Assembly (NCBI GenBank): GCA_905201055.1 | Contig: CAJKMT010000026.1 | Coordinates: 1-20,154 of the forward strand | Length of the DNA stretch: 20,154 bases | Origin: an uncultured Sutterella sp. | Lineage (GTDB): Bacteria > Pseudomonadota > Gammaproteobacteria > Burkholderiales > Burkholderiaceae_F | Direction of reading: 5' to 3' | In this document: positions 6,896 through 13,524 of the stretch, piece by piece | Layout: each line of letters opens with the position of its first letter | Numbering within the stretch: position 1 is the stretch's first letter | Notes under the pieces: model-generated | Told to the model about the DNA's origin: nothing | The model's database searches: none | What the model saw: only the letters and a program-made list of their open reading frames with translations | Made by a program: the position numbers and the translations under genes

Positions 6896-8143
6896 ATGTC
6901 GGCAAATAATCTGTCTCCCAGAATGTTTTGTATTCTGGGGCTCATTTTGGTGGCAATGTTCGCTGCACTCCTTTATGTGACAGTCAGTTTTGAAAATACC
7001 CTTATCGGAACGTGCCTGGCGCTTTTAGCCTTGGTCTGCTACATCATTTTCTCGATGAGTAACGGTTGGCTCAATGCCGTTGAAGCCGAACAGATGAAAA
7101 GCGATCAAACCCGATTTACGGCCCGTATCGACCGTTACCGTCTTTCACTCTCGGCTTTGCCCGAAGGAGTCATCCTTTTCAGAAAAGGGCATACCGTTGA
7201 GTGGTGTAACCCGGCCGCAGAAAAGCACCTCGGCATCAAACTCACCAAACACCTCGGAATGGCTTACAACCTGGTGTTCGATAACCCGAAAATTATTGAA
7301 TACCTTGAAGCGGGCGACTTTGCCAAACCCATTGAAGTGAAGTCTCACGAGTTGGGGCGCGTGCTGATGCTCTCGGCTGTTGTTGCCGACAAGTCGCACT
7401 TCATCGTTGTGACACACGATATTACCGAGCAGCGCCGCATTGACTCCATGCGAAAGGATTTCGTAGCCAATGTCAGCCACGAACTTCGCACGCCGCTTAC
7501 TGTCATCACGGGTTTCCTCGATATGATTCTCGCCGGCAATGAGATGAACGAGAAGTCGTTGCATGAACACTTAATGCTCATGCAGGAAGAGTCAAGACGC
7601 ATGCAATGCCTCGTCAATGACCTGTTGTCACTTTCACGCCTTGAAAGTAAGGATGAGCAGGAGTCTGACGCTCCCGAAGTGGTCAATATGCCCAAACTCG
7701 TTGCGAGCCTTGCAGAAGACGCCGTTGTGCTCTCCAAGGGGCGCCACACCGTTGATACCGACATCAGTGCCACCCAGGCGGTTTTGGGACAAGTGGGAGA
7801 AATCCGCAGCGCGTGCCTGAACCTCGTGACAAACGCTGTCCGCTATACGCCCGACGGCGGCAAAATCGAAATCAGCTGGCGATTTAATCCCGAGGATGAA
7901 AGTGCCACCTTTGCCGTCAAAGACAATGGTATCGGCATTGCTGCAGAAGATATTCCCCGCCTCACAGAACGTTTTTACCGAGTAGATAAAAGCCGTTCAA
8001 GAGAAAAAGGCGGCACCGGTTTGGGGCTTGCCATTGTCAAACACGTGGCAATTCGCAATCACTGTCATTTAGACATTCAGTCTGAACTCGGCAAGGGCTC
8101 CACCTTCAGTCTGACTTTCCCGAAAGAGTCTCTAATCGACTGA
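6896..8143 (+). CDS. phoR: Phosphate regulon sensor histidine kinase PhoR
   Basis: Inner-membrane histidine kinase paired with PhoB. There are two membrane segments (about 11-30 and 36-54) with almost no periplasmic loop, as in PhoR. A PAS domain follows (about 82-178, ending HDITEQR). The DHp helix has the phospho-acceptor His195 in FVANVSHELRTPL. The catalytic domain has an N-box with Asn313 (NLVTNAVRYTP), G1 DNGIGI (343-348), an F-box around ERFYRVD, and G2 GGTGLGL (372-378). Length of 415 aa is normal. It starts 30 bases after phoB with GTGGAG as ribosome-binding site, so phoBR is one operon. The lack of a large sensing loop fits control through PstSCAB-PhoU. Confidence 0.95.
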   Translation: MSANNLSPRMFCILGLILVAMFAALLYVTVSFENTLIGTCLALLALVCYIIFSMSNGWLNAVEAEQMKSDQTRFTARIDRYRLSLSALPEGVILFRKGHTVEWCNPAAEKHLGIKLTKHLGMAYNLVFDNPKIIEYLEAGDFAKPIEVKSHELGRVLMLSAVVADKSHFIVVTHDITEQRRIDSMRKDFVANVSHELRTPLTVITGFLDMILAGNEMNEKSLHEHLMLMQEESRRMQCLVNDLLSLSRLESKDEQESDAPEVVNMPKLVASLAEDAVVLSKGRHTVDTDISATQAVLGQVGEIRSACLNLVTNAVRYTPDGGKIEISWRFNPEDESATFAVKDNGIGIAAEDIPRLTERFYRVDKSRSREKGGTGLGLAIVKHVAIRNHCHLDIQSELGKGSTFSLTFPKESLID

Positions 8144-8173
8144 CAGATTCAAACTTAAACGCCTTTGTCCATC

Positions 8174-8199
8174 AAGCCGTCTGTTTCAGGCGGCTTTTT
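8174..8199 (+). terminator. Intrinsic terminator after phoR
   Basis: A 9-bp hairpin with one T-G pair: AAGCCGTCT at 8174-8182, loop GTTTC, AGGCGGCTT at 8188-8196, followed by T residues to 8199. It ends phoBR and implies that the polyphosphate kinase gene behind it has its own promoter within about 8200-8275. I could not identify that promoter confidently. Confidence 0.83.
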
Positions 8200-8294
8200 G
8201 CATTAACCAAAAGACACATATTGCTCGATTATTTTGTGTCATTGCTGTCGGAAAGTGTTACGCTGAAAACATTGGTTCAGAAGGACTGAAAATC

Positions 8295-9332
8295 ATGACA
8301 AAGAAGAAAGAAAACTCAAAAGAACCGAATATCGTCATCACCGAGTCGGATCCCCTCACGCAGCAAAAGATTCAGCGCTACAGCAAGGCACTGAAAAAAG
8401 CCTTTGAAGAAGAGCCGCCCGAAGAGCAGATTCGAATACTGAAAATTCTGGTTAAGGCGGCAAAAGCCAAACTTCGCGCAGCAGGTGCCGATCACGAAAA
8501 TGAAGATGAGCTCGTGAAAAATTGGGAAAAAGCCGAGTATCCCTACAAAAACCGCATGAGCAATAAACGCTATGAGAAAGAAAAGCTTCCCCTGCAGGTC
8601 GAATTATTGAAACTGCAAAAATGGGTGAAGGAAACCGGCAAAAAGATCATCATCATTTTTGAAGGGCGTGATGCGGCAGGCAAAGGCGGCACCATCAGAA
8701 CCTTCACGGAACACTTAAATCCCCGCGGCGCGCGTGTTGTCGCACTGCCCAAACCCACAGAAGCCGAAAAGGGACAGTGGTACTTCCAACGCTATGTGGC
8801 GCATTTACCCACTCGCGGAGAAATCGTGCTCTTTGACCGGTCGTGGTACAACCGCGCCGGTGTTGAACGTGTCATGGGCTTTTGCACTGATGCCGAATAC
8901 GTGGAATTTTTGCGCCAGTGCCCGCAGTTTGAAGAAAATCTGATTCATTCGGACACGATTTTGATTAAGTTCTGGTTGTCTGTGACACAGGAAGAACAGC
9001 GCCGGCGCTTTAAATCGCGTGAAATTGAGCCTTTAAAGCGCTGGAAGCTCTCCCCTATCGATATCGCATCACTTGCCAAATGGGATGATTACAGTAAGGC
9101 TGAAGAAGTCATGTTCTTCGCAACAAACACGTCGTCGTGCCCCTGGACTGTCATTAAGAGTGACGATAAAAAGCGCGCCAGACTCAATGCGATGCGCTAC
9201 GTACTCTCCATGATTGACTATGCAGAAAAAGACCCCGACGCCATCGGCAGTGTGGATCCTCTAATTTTGTCACGCGCCAACGTCAAACCGAACGTGGCAT
9301 CACTCATCTGCGAGAAAAAGAAAAAAGACTGA
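8295..9332 (+). CDS. ppk2: Polyphosphate kinase 2 (PPK2 family, single-domain)
   Basis: Cytosolic kinase moving phosphate between polyphosphate and nucleotides, usually in the direction polyP + NDP to NTP. The core has Walker A GRDAAGKGG (124-132), the lid/Walker B region with Asp181, Arg182 and the run VLFDRSWYNRAGVERVMGF (178-196), and the conserved SPID and WDDYSKAEEVMF blocks further on. This pattern matches single-domain PPK2 of the kind acting on nucleoside diphosphates; the class call is my judgement. A charged Lys/Glu-rich N-terminal extension of about 75 residues precedes the domain. AAGGA lies 9 bases before the ATG. It sits between phoBR and the convergent pstSCA, so the context ties it to phosphate metabolism. 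No clean Pho box is seen upstream. Confidence 0.94.
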   Translation: MTKKKENSKEPNIVITESDPLTQQKIQRYSKALKKAFEEEPPEEQIRILKILVKAAKAKLRAAGADHENEDELVKNWEKAEYPYKNRMSNKRYEKEKLPLQVELLKLQKWVKETGKKIIIIFEGRDAAGKGGTIRTFTEHLNPRGARVVALPKPTEAEKGQWYFQRYVAHLPTRGEIVLFDRSWYNRAGVERVMGFCTDAEYVEFLRQCPQFEENLIHSDTILIKFWLSVTQEEQRRRFKSREIEPLKRWKLSPIDIASLAKWDDYSKAEEVMFFATNTSSCPWTVIKSDDKKRARLNAMRYVLSMIDYAEKDPDAIGSVDPLILSRANVKPNVASLICEKKKKD

Positions 9333-9357
9333 GACTCTGATTAAGCCCATTAAATCG

Positions 9358-9392
9358 AAAACCCGTTCAGGAGCGTTTCCGGAACGGGTTTT
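9358..9392. terminator. Bidirectional terminator between ppk2 and pstA
   Basis: An 11-bp perfect stem: AAAACCCGTTC at 9358-9368 pairs with GAACGGGTTTT at 9382-9392, with a further inner GGA/TCC pairing. The A-run on one side and T-run on the other make it work from both strands. It lies between the two convergent halves of the phosphate locus. Confidence 0.85.
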
Positions 9393-9415
9393 CTGCAGGT
9401 TGTCAGAGACAAACG

Positions 9416-10291
9416 CTATTGACGAGCGATCTTACGCTGAGCACGCTGGCGGATGAAAAGAGCCGCCATGTTCAGACCGAGCACCATGAGCACAAGCAGG
9501 CAGGCCGTGCCGTACTGCATGGGACGCGTCGCATCAACATCAACACTTGAAGTAGCCAAGACGTAAATGTGATACGGAAGACTCATCACAGGGTCAAGGA
9601 CGGAGCTGCTCATCTTCGGCGTGTAGAAGACCGCCGCCGTGTACATGATGGCTGCCGTTTCACCGGCCACGCGAGACAAAGCCAAAATGTTGCCCGTCAA
9701 AATACCGGGCAGAGCTGCCGGCAAAATGATCTTAAAGATCGTTTGCTTTTTGTTGGCGCCCAAGGCAAGCGAGGCTTCACGCCAAGCTTGAGGCACCTGG
9801 TTTAACGCGGCTTCCGTCGTATTGATCACAATCGGCAAAGCGAGTACGGCAAGTGTCAGAACACCGGACAAGAGGCTCACACCGAAACCGCAAATCGTCA
9901 CGAAGAAAGTTAAACCGAACAAACCGAAAATCACAGAGGGCACGCCCGAGAGATTGGAAACCGACAGGCGAATAGCGCCAACCATGCGGCCCGATCCGCC
10001 GTATTCCGTCAAATAAACGGCCGTACACACACCCAAAGGCAAAGCGATGACAGTGGCGCCGACAGCCAGCCAGAAAGTACCCACTATGCAGGGCCAGACA
10101 CCGCCCGCAGTCATCATGTTGCGGGGTGAATCAAACACAAATTCCCAAGACAGCGCAGGCAGTGCGTTGTCGAGCAAATAAAGCAAAATAGCGACAATCA
10201 CACCGGCGCTGAAAAGCGTCGACAGGCGCATCAGCGTGATGCCGATATGCTGATAAATGTAACGCCAAGTCGGATTACGTTCTGCAGACAT
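9416..10291 (-). CDS. pstA: Phosphate ABC transporter permease PstA
   Basis: Inner-membrane permease of PstSCAB. It is hydrophobic throughout, with about six membrane segments (first about 22-42, last about 262-282) and the binding-protein-dependent transport EAA loop at about 172-197 (EASLALGANKKQTIFKIILP), which docks PstB. PstA hallmarks are GVPSVIFGLFGL, INTTEAALNQVP and LSRVAGETAAIMYTAA. Length of 291 aa is normal. Its ribosome-binding site (GGAAGGATAGGA) overlaps the pstC stop codon, and only 12 bases separate the genes, so pstC and pstA are translationally close. It is last in the pstSCA operon; pstB does not follow, as it usually would, but lies on the opposite strand. Confidence 0.95.
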   Translation of the reverse strand: MSAERNPTWRYIYQHIGITLMRLSTLFSAGVIVAILLYLLDNALPALSWEFVFDSPRNMMTAGGVWPCIVGTFWLAVGATVIALPLGVCTAVYLTEYGGSGRMVGAIRLSVSNLSGVPSVIFGLFGLTFFVTICGFGVSLLSGVLTLAVLALPIVINTTEAALNQVPQAWREASLALGANKKQTIFKIILPAALPGILTGNILALSRVAGETAAIMYTAAVFYTPKMSSSVLDPVMSLPYHIYVLATSSVDVDATRPMQYGTACLLVLMVLGLNMAALFIRQRAQRKIARQ

Positions 10292-10303
10292 TTCCTATCC
10301 TTC

Positions 10304-11185
10304 CTAATGCTTGCCGCCGATCTGGAATTTCTTCGTCAGATAGAAAGCCAAGGCGTTAAAAATAAATGTCGTGATAAAAAGCACGAGACCAGTTGCAAAA
10401 AGCGCATAGTAGTGAGTGGAACCTACAGCAGCTTCAGCCATTTCAGCGGCAATCGAAGCGGTCATCGGACGCAGCGGATCAAAAAGGCTTTCCGGAATAA
10501 TCGCGGCACCGCCCGCCACCATCAAGACCACCATCGTTTCACCCAAAGCACGGGAAATACCGAGCATAATGGCCGTGCCGATACCGCCCAAAGCGTAACG
10601 GAACTGCACTTTATAGAGTGTTTCCCAACGGGTGGCACCCAACGCAAGAGAGGCTTCAGACAAAGCCACCGGCACATTGCGAAGAGCATCCTCCGAAATG
10701 GAGCAGATAAAGGGAATACACATCAGACTCAACATCACGGAAGCGTTGAGCCAGTTCAAACCGGAATCAAGACCGACCGTTTCCTGAAGCCACGGAGCCA
10801 CAAGCACCATACCCAAGAAACCGATAATCACGGAAGGCAGGGCTGCCAAAAGTTCAATGGCGGGTTTAACGATACTGCGCACGCGCGGACTTGCAAAATA
10901 AGCCAGGTAAGCCGCTGTCAAAAGGCCCATCGGCAAAGAAATAAATGTCGTGGTCGCAGCCACGGCAAGGCTCGCCACTAAAAGCGAACCGATTTCAAAA
11001 TCAGGGTTCGGCCCGGTCGGGTACCAGTCTGTTCCAAACAGGAATGTGAAGAACGGGACCTCACTTAAAATAGGCAGAGCTTGAGAGAGCAGAAAAACCA
11101 AAATGGCAGCGAGCGCCACGATTGAAAGCATGGCGATCGCTGCCAAAGACTTTTCAAACCCCTCGCCTCGTTTCAGTAAAGACAT
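10304..11185 (-). CDS. pstC: Phosphate ABC transporter permease PstC
   Basis: Inner-membrane permease partner of PstA. It starts with a short cytosolic tail and a membrane helix at about 13-36, then a periplasmic stretch with FLFGTDWYPT, which is typical of PstC. Five more hydrophobic segments follow. The EAA loop is at about 177-203 (EASLALGATRWETLYKVQF), followed by GISRALGETMVVLMVAGG. Length of 293 aa is normal. The gene starts 29 bases after pstS with no hairpin between. The ribosome-binding site is weak (TTTGAG), so its level may be set by translation from pstS mRNA. Confidence 0.95.
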   Translation of the reverse strand: MSLLKRGEGFEKSLAAIAMLSIVALAAILVFLLSQALPILSEVPFFTFLFGTDWYPTGPNPDFEIGSLLVASLAVAATTTFISLPMGLLTAAYLAYFASPRVRSIVKPAIELLAALPSVIIGFLGMVLVAPWLQETVGLDSGLNWLNASVMLSLMCIPFICSISEDALRNVPVALSEASLALGATRWETLYKVQFRYALGGIGTAIMLGISRALGETMVVLMVAGGAAIIPESLFDPLRPMTASIAAEMAEAAVGSTHYYALFATGLVLFITTFIFNALAFYLTKKFQIGGKH

Positions 11186-11214
11186 AACGATTACTCAAAG
11201 GGTTTGACAGTCAA

Positions 11215-12036
11215 TTATTTCTTGGAGGGAACCGGAACGAAACCGACTTCCTTCACAGAAACTTGGCCTTCGGGAGACAAGGCATAGTCGATCAAAGTCT
11301 TCGTATCGCCCTTGGGTTGACCGTTCGTGAAGAGGTAAAGGTCACGAGCCAACGGCCACTTGCGGGTCAAAGCCGTGTCAGCAGAAGCCGTCACACCGCC
11401 GATTTCCAAGCCCTTGATGTCCTTGGTGATGTAGCCCAAGCCAACATAACCGATGGCGTTCGGGTTCTTGGCAACCGTTTGCAGCACGGCACCGTTGGAA
11501 GCTTGCAAGAGAGCGCGTTGTTGAACGCGTTCGCCCTTCATCACCAATTCTTCCCACGTTTCAAACGTACCGGAAGAAGAGTCGCGGCTCACAACCGTGA
11601 TACGGGCATCGGGACCGCCAACTTGCTTCCAGTTGGTGATGCGGCCGGCGTAGATGTCACGGATTTGTTGCAGGCTCAAATCCTTAACCGTGTTCTTCGG
11701 GTGAACAATCGGGACGATGGCGTCGATAGCCACCGTAAAGCGAACAGCTTCACCGCCGTTCTTCTTAACATTTTCAACTTCAGCGGGCTTCATATCACGG
11801 CTGGCCATAGCCACATCGGTGGTCTTATCCATCAAAGCCTTGATGCCGTGACCGGAACCGCCGCCGGACAAGGACACTTGAATATCCTTGTGCTTAGCCA
11901 TGAACGTTTCACTGATCTTTTGCATGGCGGGCAAAACCGTCGTGGAGCCGTTGACAACCACCGTACCGGCGGCAGCAGCGAAAGAGGCCAAACCAACACA
12001 GCCGGCCACCAAAGCAGAAATCAAAGTACGTTTCAT
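11215..12036 (-). CDS. pstS: Periplasmic phosphate-binding protein PstS
   Basis: Captures phosphate in the periplasm and delivers it to PstCA. From Met at 12036 the protein is 273 aa. It has a signal peptide of about 22 residues (MKRT, hydrophobic core, SFAAAAG) and then the mature start VVVNGSTTVLP. Phosphate-site motifs are GSTTVLP (30-36), SGGGSGHGI (57-65) and SRDSSSGTFETW (150-161). It belongs to the shorter PstS type (about 270 aa), not the 346-aa E. coli type. The open frame extends upstream to 12174, but those 46 residues precede the signal peptide and their DNA contains the Pho box and -10, so 12036 is the true start. TAAGGAA lies about 9 bases upstream. First gene of pstSCA. Confidence 0.95.
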   Translation of the reverse strand: MKRTLISALVAGCVGLASFAAAAGTVVVNGSTTVLPAMQKISETFMAKHKDIQVSLSGGGSGHGIKALMDKTTDVAMASRDMKPAEVENVKKNGGEAVRFTVAIDAIVPIVHPKNTVKDLSLQQIRDIYAGRITNWKQVGGPDARITVVSRDSSSGTFETWEELVMKGERVQQRALLQASNGAVLQTVAKNPNAIGYVGLGYITKDIKGLEIGGVTASADTALTRKWPLARDLYLFTNGQPKGDTKTLIDYALSPEGQVSVKEVGFVPVPSKK

Positions 12037-12091
12037 TTTGAGGTTCCTTATAAAAAAAGGTTTAGGTATTTGTCGTTTGAACTTGAGCGCA

Positions 12092-12147
12092 ATTGTGAAT
12101 CGCGGATATGACCCGTTAATGACGGATTTATGAAATTTTGATGAACA
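12092..12147 (-). promoter_or_regulatory. Two tandem Pho boxes plus -10 driving pstS
   Basis: Read on the minus strand, TCAT occurs four times at exact 11-bp steps (plus-strand positions 12141-12144, 12130-12133, 12119-12122 and 12108-12111), as TTCAT, TTCAT, GTCAT, GTCAT. Ten bases after the last TCAT comes CACAAT (12092-12097), 4 of 6 matches to a -10 box. The layout equals that upstream of pstB: four half-sites, 11-bp period, 10-bp gap. The predicted leader to the pstS start is about 50 bases. The two distal half-sites are weaker (TTCAT), so they may bind PhoB with lower affinity. Confidence 0.87.
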
Positions 12148-12233
12148 AACACCGATCCCCTTGATTGCAAGCATCGGCGTCAGGAAATCATGCCGGCATT
12201 AAAGAAATCTCAAAAATTAGAGAAGTCTGCGTA

Positions 12234-12261
12234 TTGTTGGTCCGGTCAATCGGACTAAACT
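12234..12261 (+). promoter_or_regulatory. Candidate sigma70 promoter for the C45-family gene, with a palindrome in its spacer
   Basis: TTGTTG (12234-12239), a 16-bp spacer and TAAACT (12256-12261) form a weak sigma70-like promoter about 60 bases before the C45-family start at 12324. The spacer carries the inverted repeat GTCCG (12240-12244) and CGGAC (12251-12255), which could be an operator. The remaining divergent region (12148-12233) shows only the 10-bp palindrome ATGCCGGCAT at 12190-12199. Prediction by eye only. Confidence 0.35.
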
Positions 12262-12323
12262 AAGAGTAATAGATTCGTTTTTTCAAACCGAATTTTTCTC
12301 CATTTAGATTTTCGGAGACTGTC

Positions 12324-13406
12324 ATGACCGAACAAAAACCCAGCGCACATCTCTACATCAAAGTATCCGGCGCTCCTTACGAAAGAGGTCTTGCCTACGG
12401 CAAAGCCGCCAAAGAAGTTATTTTGAAAGTCATTGAGGAATACAAAGTTCTTTTTGACAAAGAAGCCCATATGACGTGGGATGAAGCCTATCGGCGGGCC
12501 GCAGTCTACGAAGAGCCGATTCGAGGCTACCGCCCGGACCTGATCGAAGAGATGAAAGGCATCGCCGATGGTGCAGGCATTGATTTTCAAACAGTGCTTT
12601 TGATGAACTGCCGGTCAGAGGTCATGTTTGCCAAAGTCGACGAAGACGCGTGTTCTGTAATCGGTGTGCCGCCGGAGAGCTCTGCCGACGGAAAAACCTA
12701 CCTTGCGCAAACCTGGGACTGGTGGAGCATCGGCAAAGGCACCACGGTGTTGCTTGAGGTTGAGCAGCCGCCCTACACCAAAGCGCTCGTTTTAACTGAA
12801 GCGGGACTGGTGGGCGGCAAAGGCTTAAATACCGCGGGTATTGCCGTGAGCCTCAATGCACTGAGTGTCAAAAAAGGAAAAGTGGGTGTGCCGCTTCATG
12901 TGATGCTGCGTCATGCATTGTCTCAGCCCACGCTTCCCAAAGCCATTGACGCAATTGCCAAATGCAAGAGAGCAGGCGCAGGCTGCGTTGGTCTTGCCAG
13001 TGCCGACGGACTGGTCGTAAGCGTCGAAGCGGCGCCCTCAGACCTGGATATTTTACTCTGTGACGGTCATCCCCTCTGTCACACCAATCACTGGCTCTCG
13101 CCTCTTTTGCTCGCAGGCAATGAAGCTTCCCGCTATTCCTTCACATCCACCTACACCCGTCTTGACCGAATCCGCCGCCTGACACGTCCCCTTGACGGTA
13201 AGCTCGATGTGCCCTCGCTTATCAAGATTCTTTCGGATCACGCGGGCTGTCCCGACAGCGTTTGCCGTCACGATGACATGAGCGTTCCTGAATACCATCG
13301 TCATACATCGCTTTGGTGCATGGTGATTGACACACAGGATCGGGTGCTGTGGCTTACTGAAGGCAGTCCCTGCTCTTCAGAAGTGCGGTCCTACCACCTC
13401 AAATAA
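12324..13406 (+). CDS. C45-family Ntn hydrolase / acyl-CoA:6-aminopenicillanate acyltransferase-like protein
   Basis: Resembles the AAT/peptidase C45 family of N-terminal-nucleophile hydrolases. Members cut themselves before a Cys and then hydrolyse or transfer acyl groups on amides. Visible here: an N-terminal helical part with GAPYERGLAYGKAAKE (16-31), the predicted self-cleavage site Ala109-Cys110 in DEDACSVIG, and the QTWDWW block (129-134), which matches the family's NWD motif with Thr instead of Asn. Later blocks are GLNTAGIAVSLNAL and CHTNHWLSP. No signal peptide, so probably cytosolic. Length of 360 aa is normal for the family. It stands alone, divergent from pstS and closed by a hairpin. 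The substrate is unknown; the penicillin name comes from the fungal enzyme and should not be taken as function. A GGAG (about 12314) precedes the ATG. Confidence 0.85.
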   Translation: MTEQKPSAHLYIKVSGAPYERGLAYGKAAKEVILKVIEEYKVLFDKEAHMTWDEAYRRAAVYEEPIRGYRPDLIEEMKGIADGAGIDFQTVLLMNCRSEVMFAKVDEDACSVIGVPPESSADGKTYLAQTWDWWSIGKGTTVLLEVEQPPYTKALVLTEAGLVGGKGLNTAGIAVSLNALSVKKGKVGVPLHVMLRHALSQPTLPKAIDAIAKCKRAGAGCVGLASADGLVVSVEAAPSDLDILLCDGHPLCHTNHWLSPLLLAGNEASRYSFTSTYTRLDRIRRLTRPLDGKLDVPSLIKILSDHAGCPDSVCRHDDMSVPEYHRHTSLWCMVIDTQDRVLWLTEGSPCSSEVRSYHLK

Positions 13407-13425
13407 TTTGTACTGAACCTTCTTT

Positions 13426-13456
13426 AAAAGCCACGGTCACCGTGATCGTGGCTTTT
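13426..13456. terminator. Terminator hairpin after the C45-family gene
   Basis: A 10-bp perfect stem: AAAAGCCACG at 13426-13435 pairs with CGTGGCTTTT at 13447-13456, ending in four T residues, with a further six-T run at 13463-13468. The A-run/T-run symmetry would let it act from either strand. It separates the C45 gene from leuC. Confidence 0.82.
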
Positions 13457-13524
13457 ATAGAATTTTTTATTTAATTTATAGAAATTTTTATGCTAAACTG
13501 ACATCCGTCTTTTAAGGAGATGTC

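Noticed and set aside
8231..8262. Possible Pho box before ppk2
   Set aside because: TGTC-like elements are present, but their 9- and 10-bp spacing breaks the 11-bp rule seen at the two clear sites.
11263..12111. 282-codon open frame antisense to pstS, and a similar 244-codon frame antisense to pstC (10247-10981)
   Set aside because: Both are rich in His, Arg and Gln, as expected from reverse reading of membrane and secreted protein genes, and both overlap certain genes completely.
12037..12174. Longer pstS frame starting at 12174 (46 extra residues)
   Set aside because: The extra part precedes a clean signal peptide, and its DNA carries the Pho boxes and -10; a ribosome-binding site precedes 12036 instead.
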